The notes under the pieces were generated by a model. That model did not search any database. It was not told the origin of the DNA and was given only the letters and a program-made list of their open reading frames with translations. A DNA stretch of 64,000 nucleotides from Taxillus chinensis (taxonomy: Eukaryota; Streptophyta; Magnoliopsida; Santalales; Loranthaceae), in the NCBI GenBank assembly GCA_023512835.1, contig CM042092.1, positions 11,099,498 through 11,163,497 of the forward strand. The letters run 5' to 3'. Positions 24,502 to 36,515 of this stretch are shown here, piece by piece. How positions within the stretch are numbered: the first letter of the stretch is position 1; each line of letters opens with the position of its first letter. Both the position numbers and the translations under genes were made by a program.

Positions 24502-26997
24502 GCAGAGCAATGCAATGGAAACACGGAAATTTTCTGAACGTGTGAGAGAACCCAATTCACTTATAGCTTAGTTGCATCTAACAAGAAACCATACCCGCTT
24601 ACCGCCACTTGTAACATAAAATCTAGTGCAGGATGCAGTTCCATCTGTGTATGAACTGCACGAGATCATTGTATTAGTTCATGAGGAGACTGCTAAGCAA
24701 GAGTTGGATCAAGTTAAATATGTATGATTTGTAATTTAATGTAGATACTATCAAGCTAATTCATAAAATCTTATTGCCTTGCCTGGACTTCCAATTTATG
24801 AGGGTGATTGAACTATGGTTCAGGTTACATGGACTGTTCACAAACTAAAACCATGCTTTAGATATTAGAATGATGATGCCCTAGCCTTGGATTCGATCGG
24901 AGATTATGAGTGATTGCATGTTATTTTGTCCTCCGCCAAGCACACTTTCCTTTCCGCTGATAGGTCCATTCTATGTTTCAGATGACACGTAGTGTTGAAA
25001 TATTTTGTTTTTTCCTTCTTGAATTTATTCATTGGTGTGCACAAATTCTAGTCTTGATGCCATCATGTCTTTGCTGACAATCTAGATTGTGTTGTGATCC
25101 AATTAGGTTCCAGCGTTTTATTTATTAATTTATTTGGGCGTGTGGGGGTTGCGCATTTTGCAACTGTTCTTCCCACCGAGGGTTATCTTTATGACAGTAA
25201 AGCGAGTACAAGGCAGAAAGGTGCATGCAGTTGTTGAAGTCCACTTCTCCATTCTCTTAAGTTCTAACACACCCCAAATTTATCTTTCCCTTTGTTTGGA
25301 CGACAAATCCAATAACAGTTCCAGCAAACAAATCATATGATGATGGTGTTCTCAAGTCAACAGCATCAGACTAAAGCAATGTTGCCCAGTTCCCCACTGA
25401 AATTATGTAATAAAAACAAAACAAAAAAAGTCCAACAGCCAGGAAAAGGTAAAACCAGATCTCACGGCTATTTTCTGCAGCAGAAAGCGCCCCAGGCGAG
25501 AGCCCACTACACTCAAGCCAGCAATTTGGGAAAAAAAATTTCACCGTCAGTTAATGTAGGCCTCACGTGCGTGCAATCGAATGATTTGGTCTTCCGCGTA
25601 CCAACAGTGATCATGGCACACGTGCATGGAAAGGGGCGCATTAATTAACAGGTTTTAGGGACGTCATTTTAAATGCAGTTGCGTTGGGGCCTAAGGATTT
25701 GTCTATTGAAAGGGGTGCATAGTGGGCTTCCAATCCATAGCGATGATGTGCATTAGTGGGATCTTACTAATCCACACTTGAGTCCCATCCAATATATGGG
25801 GGGAGAGGAGAGAGAACGAAGAAAACTGAGTGGGACAGAGACTCTTCCACAAACACCCCCACCCCTTTCAAATCCATTGAAAGGGACCATAAACAGTGAA
25901 GGCGGCAAGGAATACTAGATATTTAAAAAGTGGTATGTTGGTTCTCTGAAGTTTGAATTCTGAAACCCAGTATGAATGTTGTAGACAAAAACACACAATA
26001 AAGAGAAAAAAGAATAGCACTTCTCGTTATTTTCAGGTTCTTCAGTATACGTGAAAATATTCAACATATTATTGTCAGGTGAAGTTGAAATCATAATCAA
26101 AACGATATGTTTTTCTGATGGTTATTTTCATTCCCTTGGTAATTATTTACAAATTGGTTATAATTGCTGTGGGATGGAGTATATAAAAGGTCATGTAGAT
26201 GATGTTTTCGTTGTTACTTGTAAGAATAATTTAAAATGTATTTATGTACACAAAAGAAGTCTAATACTATTTTTAAATTCATATATGGATAGAAATTATG
26301 GTCACTTGAATACATACGTACATATATAATATTTTTAATGTAATATAAAAATATACAAATATTCTTAAAATTTATTTATTATTATTATTTGAACATAAAT
26401 TAAATATTTAAATATTATTTTTAAAACATTAAGTTTATGTTTTAAAATAATTTTTTAATACATTATTTAATTTTTATCATCATTTATTAAAAATAAGTAT
26501 TCAAATATTAATATACTATTTTTAAAAAATAACATTTAAATATTTAAATTGTGGGTATGAGTATAAGAGTATCCCTGGCTGTAAATTTAACACCCAAAGA
26601 TTCCAATTGCATGGTCTTCGCAATGATGAGAAAACACACGTATCACACAAATGCACTCAAATGAGCCACAAAAGTCAACAATGCTTGAGGCCACCTAGGT
26701 GAGTAGGACGCATGCAATTGCCGACTAAACAGCACAGATAAGCACGCCCAATTATGCATTATTATTATGTAATACATCGACATTTACCACAAGCACTCTA
26801 TAGTTGCCTGCCTCTTTATCATTGCATCTTCATGCCTGGCTCCAAAATGGTGAACAATATTAAAATAATAGTAAGAAATGGTCACCCTGTATACGTTGTG
26901 CTCATGATAACGGCAACATATGCAAACAAAATTTGTGTTTTTTCTTTTCTTTTCTTTTTCACTTCTATTATATAAGTGAAATTACTGTCTCTTCACT
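24502..26997. other. CPSF160 3' UTR and AT-rich intergenic DNA
   Basis: The CPSF160 3' UTR starts after the TGA at 24499-24501 and probably ends within a few hundred bases; I could not fix a cleavage site. Beyond it, 25130-25900 is more mixed in composition, with a purine-rich stretch at about 25800-25840, and 26300-26540 is very AT-rich. No protein family is recognisable. Confidence 0.5.
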
Positions 26998-27434
26998 CAA
27001 AATTACTCCTTTAATTGCATTTACATATTTATTTTAAGTCTATAAAATCAATTACTACAAATAATTACTTATTTTTTGATTTCAAAAATATTTTAAAAAA
27101 AATTAAAAAGGATTGAATGGATACAAGAATTCAATTAATATATATTAAATTATGAATATAATTTATATCTCTATTAGTAAATGAGTATCATGACAGCTCA
27201 GTGACCAGTAAGTAATTACCCTCTATATCAGGATGGAATGTCAGGGCGTTGTACATACATGACCGATCTTGTTTAGCTCCCACTAGCTGGCTCTCTTTAA
27301 AAAAAAAAAACTAAAAATTCATCGATTTGAATGGAGCCTGAAGGACGGTTGACAGATGATCTGATTAATTTGATGTTATCTGTTGAAAAAGGTGGATCTA
27401 AAGGATTAAACTTGCGGGTTATCAAAAGATCATA
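26998..27434 (+). repeat. Left inverted-repeat arm
   Basis: The reverse complement matches 29583-30047. It contains ATGACAGCTCAGTGACCAGT and GGAATGTCAGGGCGTTG, both found inverted in the right arm. Confidence 0.85.
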
Positions 27435-27551
27435 ATATGGTACCAACAATTCAAAAAGTAATACTTTTAATCGTCTGGAGGCACCTCAGCTCTGTTGGAG
27501 TCCACTGTTGAAGTGAAAATCTAAGTTGGAGGAGGTGATAAACAAAAGTCC

Positions 27552-28470
27552 TCCACGACTTGTTTTAGGATTATAATCCCTCCAGCAATAATGGTAGCTC
27601 TCTGGCCACAGATGCAGAATCAGGCAATTGTCACCTATGACACCCAGGCTGCCATCAAGGAGATTCTTGGGGGCCAACAAATTCTTGGCTTCCATTTTAA
27701 AAGACAAGCTGGAGGCACGGGAAAAACTGCAAATAATTAATTTCCTGTATATTTCAAAATGCAGCCAAGAAGAGGAAGATCTGCGGCGTCAGTGGCAATT
27801 TGGCAATTCAAGGAGTATCAGAAACAGTTTTGTTCGTCTGGTTACCCTGACCAGAACTACCAGCACAACTCAGATTGCTGAGCATGCTGACAGTAGTAGA
27901 GAAGAGAGAATTTTAGAATAACCTCTCCCAGAGATTATGAAGCACCCACCACCACCAGCTCCAGTTGAAGTACCTAGCCACTCCTCTGCTACCTCCAGTG
28001 AAGATAACAGCAGATGAATTGATGGAGATAGCAGCTAAACGCTCCAAGTTAGTTGAAGGAAAGTCTTCTATGTCGGTTTTCTAATGATACTCCAGAAGAA
28101 ATATACGTGGCAAGGAGTGTGTTGAAATGGCCAGGAGATACCTATCTAAGAGGGAACCTGAAAGGCCTGAATTTCCAGTTACTACTGTTGTAAGATCCAA
28201 GACAGCAGAGGAAGCAGAAGGTGCTAAGAAAGACTTGGTGATCTGGAAGGCAAGAATGAAAAATTTGTGTTATTGGTGGAAGAACTTCAAGTTTGTATCA
28301 TTGGTGGAAGAACTTCAAAGTTCCCAAAACCTCCTAAGATTTCAAACGGAACAGAGAAGCTGACCCAGAGCTCGAGAAGGCAGAGAACATCTTTCTGGCT
28401 GCAAAGACTATAAAGAAGCACAGAGAGGCCCGACTTGCCAGAATTGAAGATGTATCTTTTAGTCGGATGG
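27552..28470 (+). pseudogene. Exon-like coding debris inside the inverted-repeat element, unrecognised
   Basis: Several blocks on the + strand have coding character in shifting frames. Examples are QAIVTYDTQAAIKEILGGQQ (about 27620-27680), HPPPPAPVEVPSHSSATSSE (about 27940-28010), ITADELMEIAAKRSKLVEGK (about 28006-28065), REPERPEFPVTTVVRSKTAE (about 28157-28215) and FKRNREADPELEKAENIFLA (about 28338-28400). The charged, low-gap composition suggests fragments of one ordinary host protein, but frameshifts and stops separate the blocks. I do not recognise the family. There is no start-to-stop gene here. Confidence 0.4.
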
Positions 28471-29582
28471 ATTTATTGATTCTACTCAACACTGTTTTGT
28501 TAAATTCTTGGAAGATACTCAGTTGTGTGATTGAATGATGTGACATGATGCTTGTAAAATTTTAATAAACTTTTGAAGAAATTAAATTAAATCAAACCAA
28601 TAAATATAGTCCTATAAAATAAAGTTTCAAGAACAAAAAAAAAACTTATGATCTAAAACACAAATTATTTTTTCTCAAATCTTCCTAGTCACCAAAACAA
28701 ACTAACAATCAAGATAAATAAAAAATTTATATATAATCCCCATACTCTTTCACACATTATTTTTATGACTTTCTTTAAAATCTAACAATTTCAAATCTTT
28801 GTAATCATTTTCATCTAAATTATTTTTATTTTGTCCTTATTCAATATAATCTTTTTTATTCTCTTTTGTTGACCTATGTATTAAATTGTTAAACCAGCGG
28901 TAATGATGGCCATAAAAAAAAAACAATCATCCACTCAACATGAGTCTTGAGAAATATTCTTTTTATTTACCTATTAATAAATGACTGCATAATAGGAAGA
29001 AATGTTATCGAGTTAAACTGCAATAGTAATATATTACCTATTCAACGTGTGAAGTCGTAAGAATAAATTGAGACTGTTGATTTTTTTTTTAAACTCCTAA
29101 ACCTGCCTTCCCAAATATACTTTCAGATAAAAGATCATCATACCAACCTCCTGAATAAATCTCACTTTATATATGTATATTTTTCCTTCTATTATTATTA
29201 TTTTATGAAATATTGTAGAGGCAATAATTATATCGAGATTTGAAATTGAATTGGAAGATGGATGCTTCATGGTATGGCGACAGGTAAACATATGGTCTCC
29301 TGCACTGCCTTCCCATCGGTAAACAAAAGCCATTGTTAAAGGTAAACTCAAGGAAAATCGAAAAATAACAGTAACAAAATAAAATTTTATACTAACTTAT
29401 CATCAAAACTTTACTTTCAGATAGATATATCGTCAAATTCCCACGCCCCCATGGCTTTCCCTGCCCCTAAAACATAATAATAAATGAATTGTGATATTTA
29501 GAATGACATCAATATATATATATATATATATATTCTATGAAATTGTGATAACATTGTTTGAATTTGTGGTACCATATATATA

Positions 29583-30047
29583 TTAATTATGATTTTTTGA
29601 TAACCCGCAAGTTTAATCCTTCAGATCCACCTTTTTCAACAGATAACATCAAATTAATCAGATCATCTGTCAACCGTCCTTCAGGCTCCATTCAAATCGA
29701 TGAATTAGTTTAAAAAAAAAAAACAGCCAGTGGGAGCCAATATCGGTCATGTTTGTTCAACGCCCTGACATTCCATCATGATATAGTGGGTAATTACTGG
29801 TCACTGAGCTGTCATGACATAAGGGATACTCATTTATTAATATTTATATTATTATATATCATGCAAAATAAAGATTAATTGAATGGAAATATAAATTATA
29901 TTCATAATTTAATATATATTAACTGAATTTTTGTATCCATTCAATACTTTTAATTTTTTTTTAAAATCATAACAAATAAGTAATTATTTGTAATAATTGA
30001 ATTATTAATTTTATACTCTTATATAAAGGCAATTAAAGGGGCAATTT
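29583..30047 (-). repeat. Right inverted-repeat arm
   Basis: It is the inverted counterpart of 26998-27434, with an extra segment around 29822-29888. The outer end runs into a small palindrome at 30040-30086 (GGGCAATTTTTAT... to ...AAATTGCCC). Confidence 0.85.
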
Positions 30048-33000
30048 TTATAGTTTTTAAACAGTTTTTTATATCCAAATTGCCCATTTAATAGTTCAAT
30101 TATTAAAAGTAATTACTTATTTTTCAATAATTAAAAATATGAAGAAAAAAATTAAAATAGTTGAATGCCATATATACTAATATAATAATCCAATTAATAA
30201 TTTCAATTATAATTAATAGTAAATTATAAATCATAATTAAATTTCATTAACTTTTATTTTGTATGCTATAAATATAAATATTAGTAAATGAGTCTAATTA
30301 ACAAAAGGAACCGTAAGTGGCTAACAACCATTTTAGTTTAAAATTTTCTTCCCTTTTATATGCTATAAATATTAGTAAATGAGTATAATTAGCATGCGTG
30401 AAGACTTGTACAACCTTTTAGTTCTTTCTTTTTTCAATATTCTAGCACTAGCATTTCAGTTTTTTTTTTTAAGGCACATGTGTTACTGTCTGCGAATGTG
30501 ATACAACCTTCGCACATTAATTAATTATTATTAAAAAAACAAATCCATGTCAACCAATTGACGGATTTTGTTAAATTAAAAATTTTAATTTTTATTAGAA
30601 TTGATGGAATTGTTTAACCAGCAGGTTACTTATTTTTTTATCAATTAGTTTATCAGAATGATAATTTTTTTAGTTAATCCTAATATAATTTTTAACCTTA
30701 AATCTATAACATTTATACAAACTAAAATATAAAATCTAATACTTAATATCATCGAACAAAATTAAATAAATTATATTTTTGGATTAAATCTCGTAAGGCT
30801 ACCGATGACTTTCACTTTCTATTTATAAAATTTTCTTTCTTTATTCATCGATTGGTTTAAATATTTTATAGTATTTATTTAATTAATTAAATTAAATTTT
30901 GATTTGACAGATTATTTAAGTCGTCCAAGTAAAAATTAATTTATTCTATTTCCGATTTATTTCATTTTGATCAAATAGTCGGATTAAATCAGATTGTCTG
31001 GTTTCTTCTCAGCGCTACCCTTGTATCGATGCAATGGAAAAATTAACCACATTATTACTCAAAAAGCATCACAAAGGAGTTTGACCAGCTGTAACGTGTG
31101 TGTATATAGATATAGAGGCATTGATTGCCTATTCTAGTAATGGTGTTTGATTGGACCGTGCATGGTCCACTTTATAATAAATATATATAGCAGCTATCAT
31201 ATCAGATTTTCTGAAATAAATAAAGATATTATTCTAAGAGCGGGGAAGACTGACTTGGGTTAAGAGTAAGCTTTTTAGGTCAAATCACACATTATATAGC
31301 AGAAATCGCTCGATCAAATACAAAATTTAAATTAATCAAAATGTCTAATACCTAACCCTTTCAAAATATGAAAACGGAGTAAAAAGATAATAGAAGTGGA
31401 AAGAAAAAAAATATAACAGCCATATTTTGCACGCTTTTTTTTATTTTCAAGTTGTGATGAATGTTCTCGAGCACATAAAATATAAAAAAATAATTCTTTA
31501 AAATAAAAATTAAAGATAATATTTTATTATTTTTTATTTTCCGTGCTAAAAAATAATTATTGCATTTTCACTCATTTTTCATTCATCTATCCATTTTCCA
31601 TACCGTACCAATCCGGGGTAAAGTTTCCTATGCAATTGCCCAATGAGGCTGCACCACCTTTTTTTTTTTTTTTCCTGAATGCACGTGCCGGTATCTATGC
31701 ATATTTTCCATTAGATTTTCACCAATGGCGGTGCCGGTGGATATTAGAATGAGAAAATTAAAAGCAACGTTTGGTTTCTTTCTTTTTAAAAGAAAGAATA
31801 CCCATTGGCCATTGTTATTGCTGAAAGCAGCTGCAGCCTACAGCAACGCCATGTGAAACTAGTCTACGGCAGTCGGCGGTCCTAACATTTCAATCTGGTC
31901 TATGATAGTTGTTAGTAATGTCCCATCCCGAAAATTACTAATAAAATATTAATTAATCTTTTCTAGGAAATTATTTTTTTTACTTCGCGGGTGTGTTTTT
32001 TATTCATGATTTTGGTGTGTGTTGCTATATATATATATGTATATAAATAAGAGGATGTATCAGAAAAGTCACACAATGAAAAAAATTATCAACAAAATAT
32101 TGACCGAGGCAGGAAAATAGGGAATGAGACAAACACATAAATATACCATGATACTATATTAAACTACGAAGGATTTACATCCTAATAATAATACAAAAGC
32201 CTAAAGAGACTTTTTTGGGGGCTCTCTTTTGTATTTGTATAGTAGGAGGAGGCACACAACTTTTTGAAGGCAATGGGGAAGTACAAACGCATGAAAACAA
32301 CCAACAGCAGTACAGAGATGGCCAACAATAATATAATGCACTTCATCATGGAGTGCGTGGACATATTTGTTTATGGTTTGAGTGTGTTGGATCAGGAATG
32401 CATATTTGACCGCATACATAACAAACAGTACCACACAATCCCTCCCACAGGGGCTGCTCAAAGAAAGAAAAAAGGGGGAGGGGGAACAGCGAAATACGTA
32501 CCCCCCCAAAACACGAGAGAGACGGAGGGAACAATGATGAATTTAAGTTTTGCTTGTTTCCCAGTGGCGTTGGGCATTGGCATGTGGAGTCTCAAAAGAA
32601 TTGAGCTCCAGACACAGCACCCCCACTCCCACTGATTAGATCTGCCCTCCTCATTTCACGCGCGCTCTCAAATGCTATTTTGGGAAATTCCCTTTCCGTC
32701 TTCCCATATAATCATTTTTTCCTTCACCAGTCCTACCCCCCCAGAACAACAACTCCATTTCTTAGCTTAGAGAGATCAGATCAGATCAATCAGATCAGAT
32801 GATGGTGGCCTTCTTCAACTCGACTCGTCTCGTCTCAAGACCCTCAACACAGCACAACACCACACAACAGTAGCGTAGCGATGCTTTCAACTTCTGCCCA
32901 AAAGAGCCTCAATTATTTGCATCCTTATCTCTACCCACTTTTTTTTTTTAATCAAGTATTCACCAATGAACTCCAATATATGAGAATGAGACCCACAAAT

Positions 33001-33174
33001 TCAAATAATACTCTCTCACACTTTGTCTTCACCACCACCACCACCATCTTCTTCTTCTTCTTCTTCCACCACTTAGTTACTACTACCCACTTCTTGTACC
33101 ACTAAACCCATCTCGGTCTTCTAGTATAGAAATCGATCCAACCTATTATTGAACTGTGTTGTTCATTCATCTTC
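30048..33174. other. AT-rich intergenic DNA and upstream region of the DUF668 gene
   Basis: No gene is seen. The motif ATTAGTAAATGAGT recurs at about 30277 and 30368 and also inside the left arm at about 27172, so repeat-derived sequence extends beyond the right arm. The last 400 bp before 33175 are pyrimidine-rich and hold simple repeats typical of plant 5' UTRs: an AGATCAGATC cluster at 32770-32800 and CAC and TTC triplet runs at 33031-33067. Confidence 0.6.
33031..33067 (+). repeat. CAC and TTC triplet microsatellites in the 5' leader of the DUF668 gene
   Basis: A CAC/ACC run is followed directly by a TTC run about 110 bp before the start codon at 33175. Pyrimidine-rich leaders of this kind are common in plant 5' UTRs. 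Confidence 0.8.
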
Positions 33175-34629
33175 ATGGCTCCTGAGTCCTGGTTGATCAA
33201 AGTTAAGGCAGCAATCTCCAACAGCTTACAATCTCCCGCCACAAAAGCTAAGCTCCCCAAGAAAAAGTCCGTCGGAATCCTGGCCTTCGAGACCGCTGGT
33301 CTCATGTCGAAGCTCCTCCACCTGTCGCAATCCATCTCCAACAACAGCCACAACAACAACAGCAACACCGCCCTCCGCCTCCTCCGCGGCAGCGGCGAAT
33401 CCACCTCCCTCCAAGGCGTCCGAAAGCTCGTCTCCGCCGACGACGTCTTCCTCCTCGCTCTGGCCCGGGCCGAGGCAGTGGAAACCCTCCGCATCGTTGC
33501 GAAATCGGCGGCGAGGATCGGCGAGCGCTGCGCCGACCCCAATCTCCGGGACTTCCACCGCCTGTTCGAAGATTTCGCCAACTCCGGCGAAGACCCCCAC
33601 GGCTGGGCGATGAACACCAAGAAGGAGCTCGACGAGAACAAGAGGATGGACCGCTACGTCGCCACCACCGCGGCCCTTTACAGGGAGATGACCGACCTCT
33701 CCTCGTCGGAGGGCGCTCTCAGAAGGTCGCCACCTTCTCCGTTATCGGTGGCGGCGTTGACGGCGAAAGATCAGCAGAGGGCCTTCGACCTTCAGCAGAA
33801 AGTCTCGCTCCAGAAGCAAAAAATCAGGGTTTTGAAACAGAAATCCCTGTGGAAGCGCAGCTTCGACACCGTCGCCGCAATGCTCGCGCGATCGATTTTC
33901 ACGATTCTAGTGCGTATCAAGCGCGTTTACGGGCTAGGACACCCGAAATCTCCGCCGTCTCTGGCGCGAAGCCTCTCCGCTTCCGCCGCAGTGTACCCAT
34001 CGGAAAATCATAACCCTAACCCTAACCCGAGCGCAGTTTCTGAATCCACGTCTGGACCATTGGCGATGGCGATGGCGATGGCGGATCAGCGGTCCAAACC
34101 GGAAGCTACGAGGCTAGGGTTTCTGGAGTCGAACTCGAAGCTGCTGAAGCCTCCGGCCAGCGCTCTGGGAGCGTCGGGGCTGGCGATCCACTACGCGAGC
34201 CTGATCATCGTGATGGAGAAGATGATCAGGTCGCCGCCGCAGCTGATCGGCGTCGGCGCGAGGGACGAACTGTACGGCATGTTGCCGTGGAGCCTCCGGT
34301 CAGCACTGCGGGAGCGACTGAGGGGGGTGGCGGTCTGCTCCGCCGGAGACGCGCGGCTCGCTGGGGAGTGGAGGGACGCGCTGGACCGGATCCTCGGGTG
34401 GCTGTCGCCGCTGGCGCACAACATGGTGAGGTGGCAGGGGGAGCGGAGCTTCGAGAGACAGAGCCTCGTCAGCGGTCGGACCGGCGTGCTGATGCTGCAG
34501 ACGCTGGCCTTCGCCGACCGGACCAAAACCGAGGCCGCCATTACGGAGCTGCTCGTGGGTCTCAACTATGTCTGGCGATTCGAGCGGGAGATGACCGCTA
34601 AGGCCCTGTTTGGCTGCTGCCGCTGTTAA
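33175..34629 (+). CDS. DUF3475/DUF668 plant protein (PSI-like family), intronless
   Basis: This is a single uninterrupted frame of 484 codons. The N-terminal DUF3475 block (about residues 30-110) shows KSVGILAFETAGLMSKLLHL and VSADDVFLLALARAEAVETL. The C-terminal DUF668 block (about residues 328-385) shows LGASGLAIHYASLIIVMEKM then DELYGMLPWSLRSALRERL. These paired domains define a plant-specific family that includes the Arabidopsis PSI proteins, linked to growth signalling downstream of peptide hormones. The starting MAPESW lacks the N-terminal glycine used for myristoylation in PSI1, so this belongs with the shorter intronless members. It is GC-rich compared with its surroundings. The start is the first in-frame ATG after a pyrimidine-rich leader. 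A repeated GCGATG stretch near 34065-34080 encodes an MAMAMA run in the linker. Molecular function in this subgroup is unknown. Confidence 0.88.
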   Translation: MAPESWLIKVKAAISNSLQSPATKAKLPKKKSVGILAFETAGLMSKLLHLSQSISNNSHNNNSNTALRLLRGSGESTSLQGVRKLVSADDVFLLALARAEAVETLRIVAKSAARIGERCADPNLRDFHRLFEDFANSGEDPHGWAMNTKKELDENKRMDRYVATTAALYREMTDLSSSEGALRRSPPSPLSVAALTAKDQQRAFDLQQKVSLQKQKIRVLKQKSLWKRSFDTVAAMLARSIFTILVRIKRVYGLGHPKSPPSLARSLSASAAVYPSENHNPNPNPSAVSESTSGPLAMAMAMADQRSKPEATRLGFLESNSKLLKPPASALGASGLAIHYASLIIVMEKMIRSPPQLIGVGARDELYGMLPWSLRSALRERLRGVAVCSAGDARLAGEWRDALDRILGWLSPLAHNMVRWQGERSFERQSLVSGRTGVLMLQTLAFADRTKTEAAITELLVGLNYVWRFEREMTAKALFGCCRC

Positions 34630-35208
34630 TGGATTTAAAAATCCATTGTTGACCGGATAATTATTATTCGCTGTTTTTTTATAATGTTTTTAAAACAATT
34701 ACCCTTTTTCTCTTATTTTCATTTTTGATTTTTGGGTGCAATGATGAGTTCGAGTTCCACAGGGTTTGTTTTGTCTGTTTGTGTAAAAATTGCCCCTCCC
34801 CTCCCAGATGTAATAATTTATATTAGATTCTGTAAATAATACTCTAAAATTTCGGGAAAAAAATCAATATTGTTTTTTAAAAATTTATTTTAAAGTGTTT
34901 TGAACCAATGTGATAACAGTACTTTTCATTTTTTATACATTTAGAAATTTTCATATGTTCATTTTATAACCTTAATTTTAGTATTTTTTTTAAAAAAAAA
35001 TTTAAAAATTTTATTATAATTTTAATTTATATAAAGAAAGAGAAAGTAATATTATATAATATATAGGTATGACATTTTTTAAAATATAGAGGAGAATGAA
35101 GAGTGCATTAAAATAATATTTTTATTATTTATAGAAAATACATATCCTCTTTGATACCATCTTATTAATATTTCAAGTTTGTTTGTGTAATCATCTTAAG
35201 ATCTCCTG

Positions 35209-35239
<31 letters not shown>

Positions 35240-35618
35240 TAAGAATTTTAATAATACTATAATTTCTCCTTAAAAATATGATCGTTGACTATGTAGAAGC
35301 AGTCCAGATATCGAAAACCCAACAAAATCTGATGGAAACCAACCAAACCATTTTGAATTTTAGTTGAGATAAGCCAGCCTAATTAGTCCTCCCAACCTGA
35401 GCATTACCAAACACATAAAATGTTTGTGAGAGGGAGCCTAATCTCTATTGGTTCATCAAGCACCACCAAGAAGGTGCAGTTAACAGAGGCATGTTGTATG
35501 TGTGTTTAATGCCAACATCTCTGCTCCACTTGAAGCCATTACTTCAATATAGTAAGTACTAGAGAGGGCCATTCTTTCTGTCATTGCCCCAGTGCCCAAT
35601 CCAAACTTTCCACTGAAG
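34630..35618. other. Intergenic DNA between the DUF668 and DUF688 genes
   Basis: This is the 3' UTR of the upstream gene followed by AT-rich DNA with a TA dinucleotide run at about 35217-35240. No coding sequence is seen. Confidence 0.6.
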
Positions 35619-36515
35619 ATGGGAGAGGGGGGAGGCAAGCAACACTCAGCAGTCCCATTCCTTTGGGAAGAAAAACCAGGCACACCCAAGAAAGACTGGA
35701 AGCCTCAATCCCTAGCCGCACAACTCAAACCTCTTCCAGTTCCACCACCACCGCCGCCGCCTTGGGACAAGCTCATGGCGTCTGTCCCCTTTAAGTGGGA
35801 GGAGAGACCAGGAAAGCCACTCCCTTCCTACTCGAACCCACAACAAGAACCCGGGTTTTTGACTCCATCGACCTACCAAGGTTTTGATGGCATCCTTGGT
35901 TTGAATCGTGTTGCGTCCTCAGCGGCACAGAGAGGGGAGGATAGGGGTGGGCAGAGTGGAAGTGAAGCCCCTTCATCACCAGGCTCTGAGGGAAATGGGA
36001 GCTTTGTGGGGGCTTCCTTCTTGGAATGGCTTTTTCCACTGGTCCCTCCAGCTGGTTCTGGGGTTCGTCATAATGAGGTGAGCAGTCCCAATAATGGCTC
36101 TTCTGTTGCTCTTGCAGTACCAGAACCGAAGCAGAAAGACGATGCTAATGTCGGCATCAGGAAAGAATCATTGACGCTTGGAGAACTGATACTGATGAGC
36201 AGAAGACGAAGTCTCCACAGTAGAGCTCCACGGATACAGAACCATCCTTCTACGGTACACCTACACCAGCTTCCACCTTTTAGCTAGCTTTTAAATTCCA
36301 TGGTACTTTTTACATATAGTATGGATCATAAGTAACTGGGAAGTTCACATATTCTACAATTAGAAAACAGCAAATCAACGCTAAATCTACTCATCTAGTT
36401 TACCTGTATTAGATTTTAACATTCCTAATCATCTCAATTACAGAACTCTGGGCAGGATCATGCAAAGAGAAAATCTTTTAGTTGTTGCATCTTCGGATCT
36501 GAGGGTGACTGGTGA
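35619..36515 (+). CDS. DUF688 family plant protein, two exons
   Basis: Exon 1 is 35619-36254 and exon 2 is 36444-36515. The donor is ACG|gtacac and the acceptor is attacag|AAC, and phase is kept (636 and 72 bases), giving 235 residues. The protein starts MGEGGGKQHSAVPFLWEEKP and repeats the family motif as VPFKWEERPGKPLPS at about residues 56-70. VPF-W-EE-PG-P boxes near the N-terminus are the mark of the plant-specific DUF688 family. A proline run follows the first box. LTLGELILMSRRRS is near the end of exon 1. Exon 2 adds KRKSFSCCIFGSEGDW, a cysteine-containing tail that fits a conserved end. If the intron were retained, the frame would stop at 36287. Function is unknown. I chose ATG 35619; no earlier in-frame ATG is visible. 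Confidence 0.78.

Larger units (their letters stand above)
26998..30047. mobile_element. 3-kb element with long inverted arms, probable DNA transposon carrying captured sequence
   Basis: The sequence at 26998-27434 is repeated in inverted orientation at 29583-30047. The inner 130 bp of each arm (the stretch from ATCGATTTGAATGGAGCCTG to CTTGCGGGTTATCAAAA) are almost identical. The right arm carries about 60 bp not present in the left. The 2.15-kb interior contains coding-like debris. Long, AT-rich inverted arms around host-derived exon pieces are typical of Mutator-like elements (Pack-MULEs), but I see no transposase and could not define a 9-bp target-site duplication, so the class is inferred. 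It could also be a rearranged inverted duplication. Confidence 0.55.

Noticed and set aside
25134..25648. Possible small gene from open frames at 25134-25648
   Set aside because: Composition is mixed and low in complexity, with no family similarity or splice structure. It is more likely untranslated or intergenic sequence.
32201..32635. Overlapping frames of 60-120 codons upstream of the DUF668 gene
   Set aside because: No domain similarity, overlapping on both strands, in non-coding upstream DNA.
33226..33600. Open antisense frames of about 120-180 codons opposite the DUF668 gene
   Set aside because: They mirror a GC-rich coding region with few stops. The + strand frame has clear domain matches and the antisense frames do not.
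34009..34030. Telomere-like AACCCTAACCCTAACCC text inside the DUF668 gene
   Set aside because: The period is 6, not the 7 of plant telomeres. It is short and lies in frame, encoding an Asn-Pro run in the low-complexity linker of the DUF668 protein.
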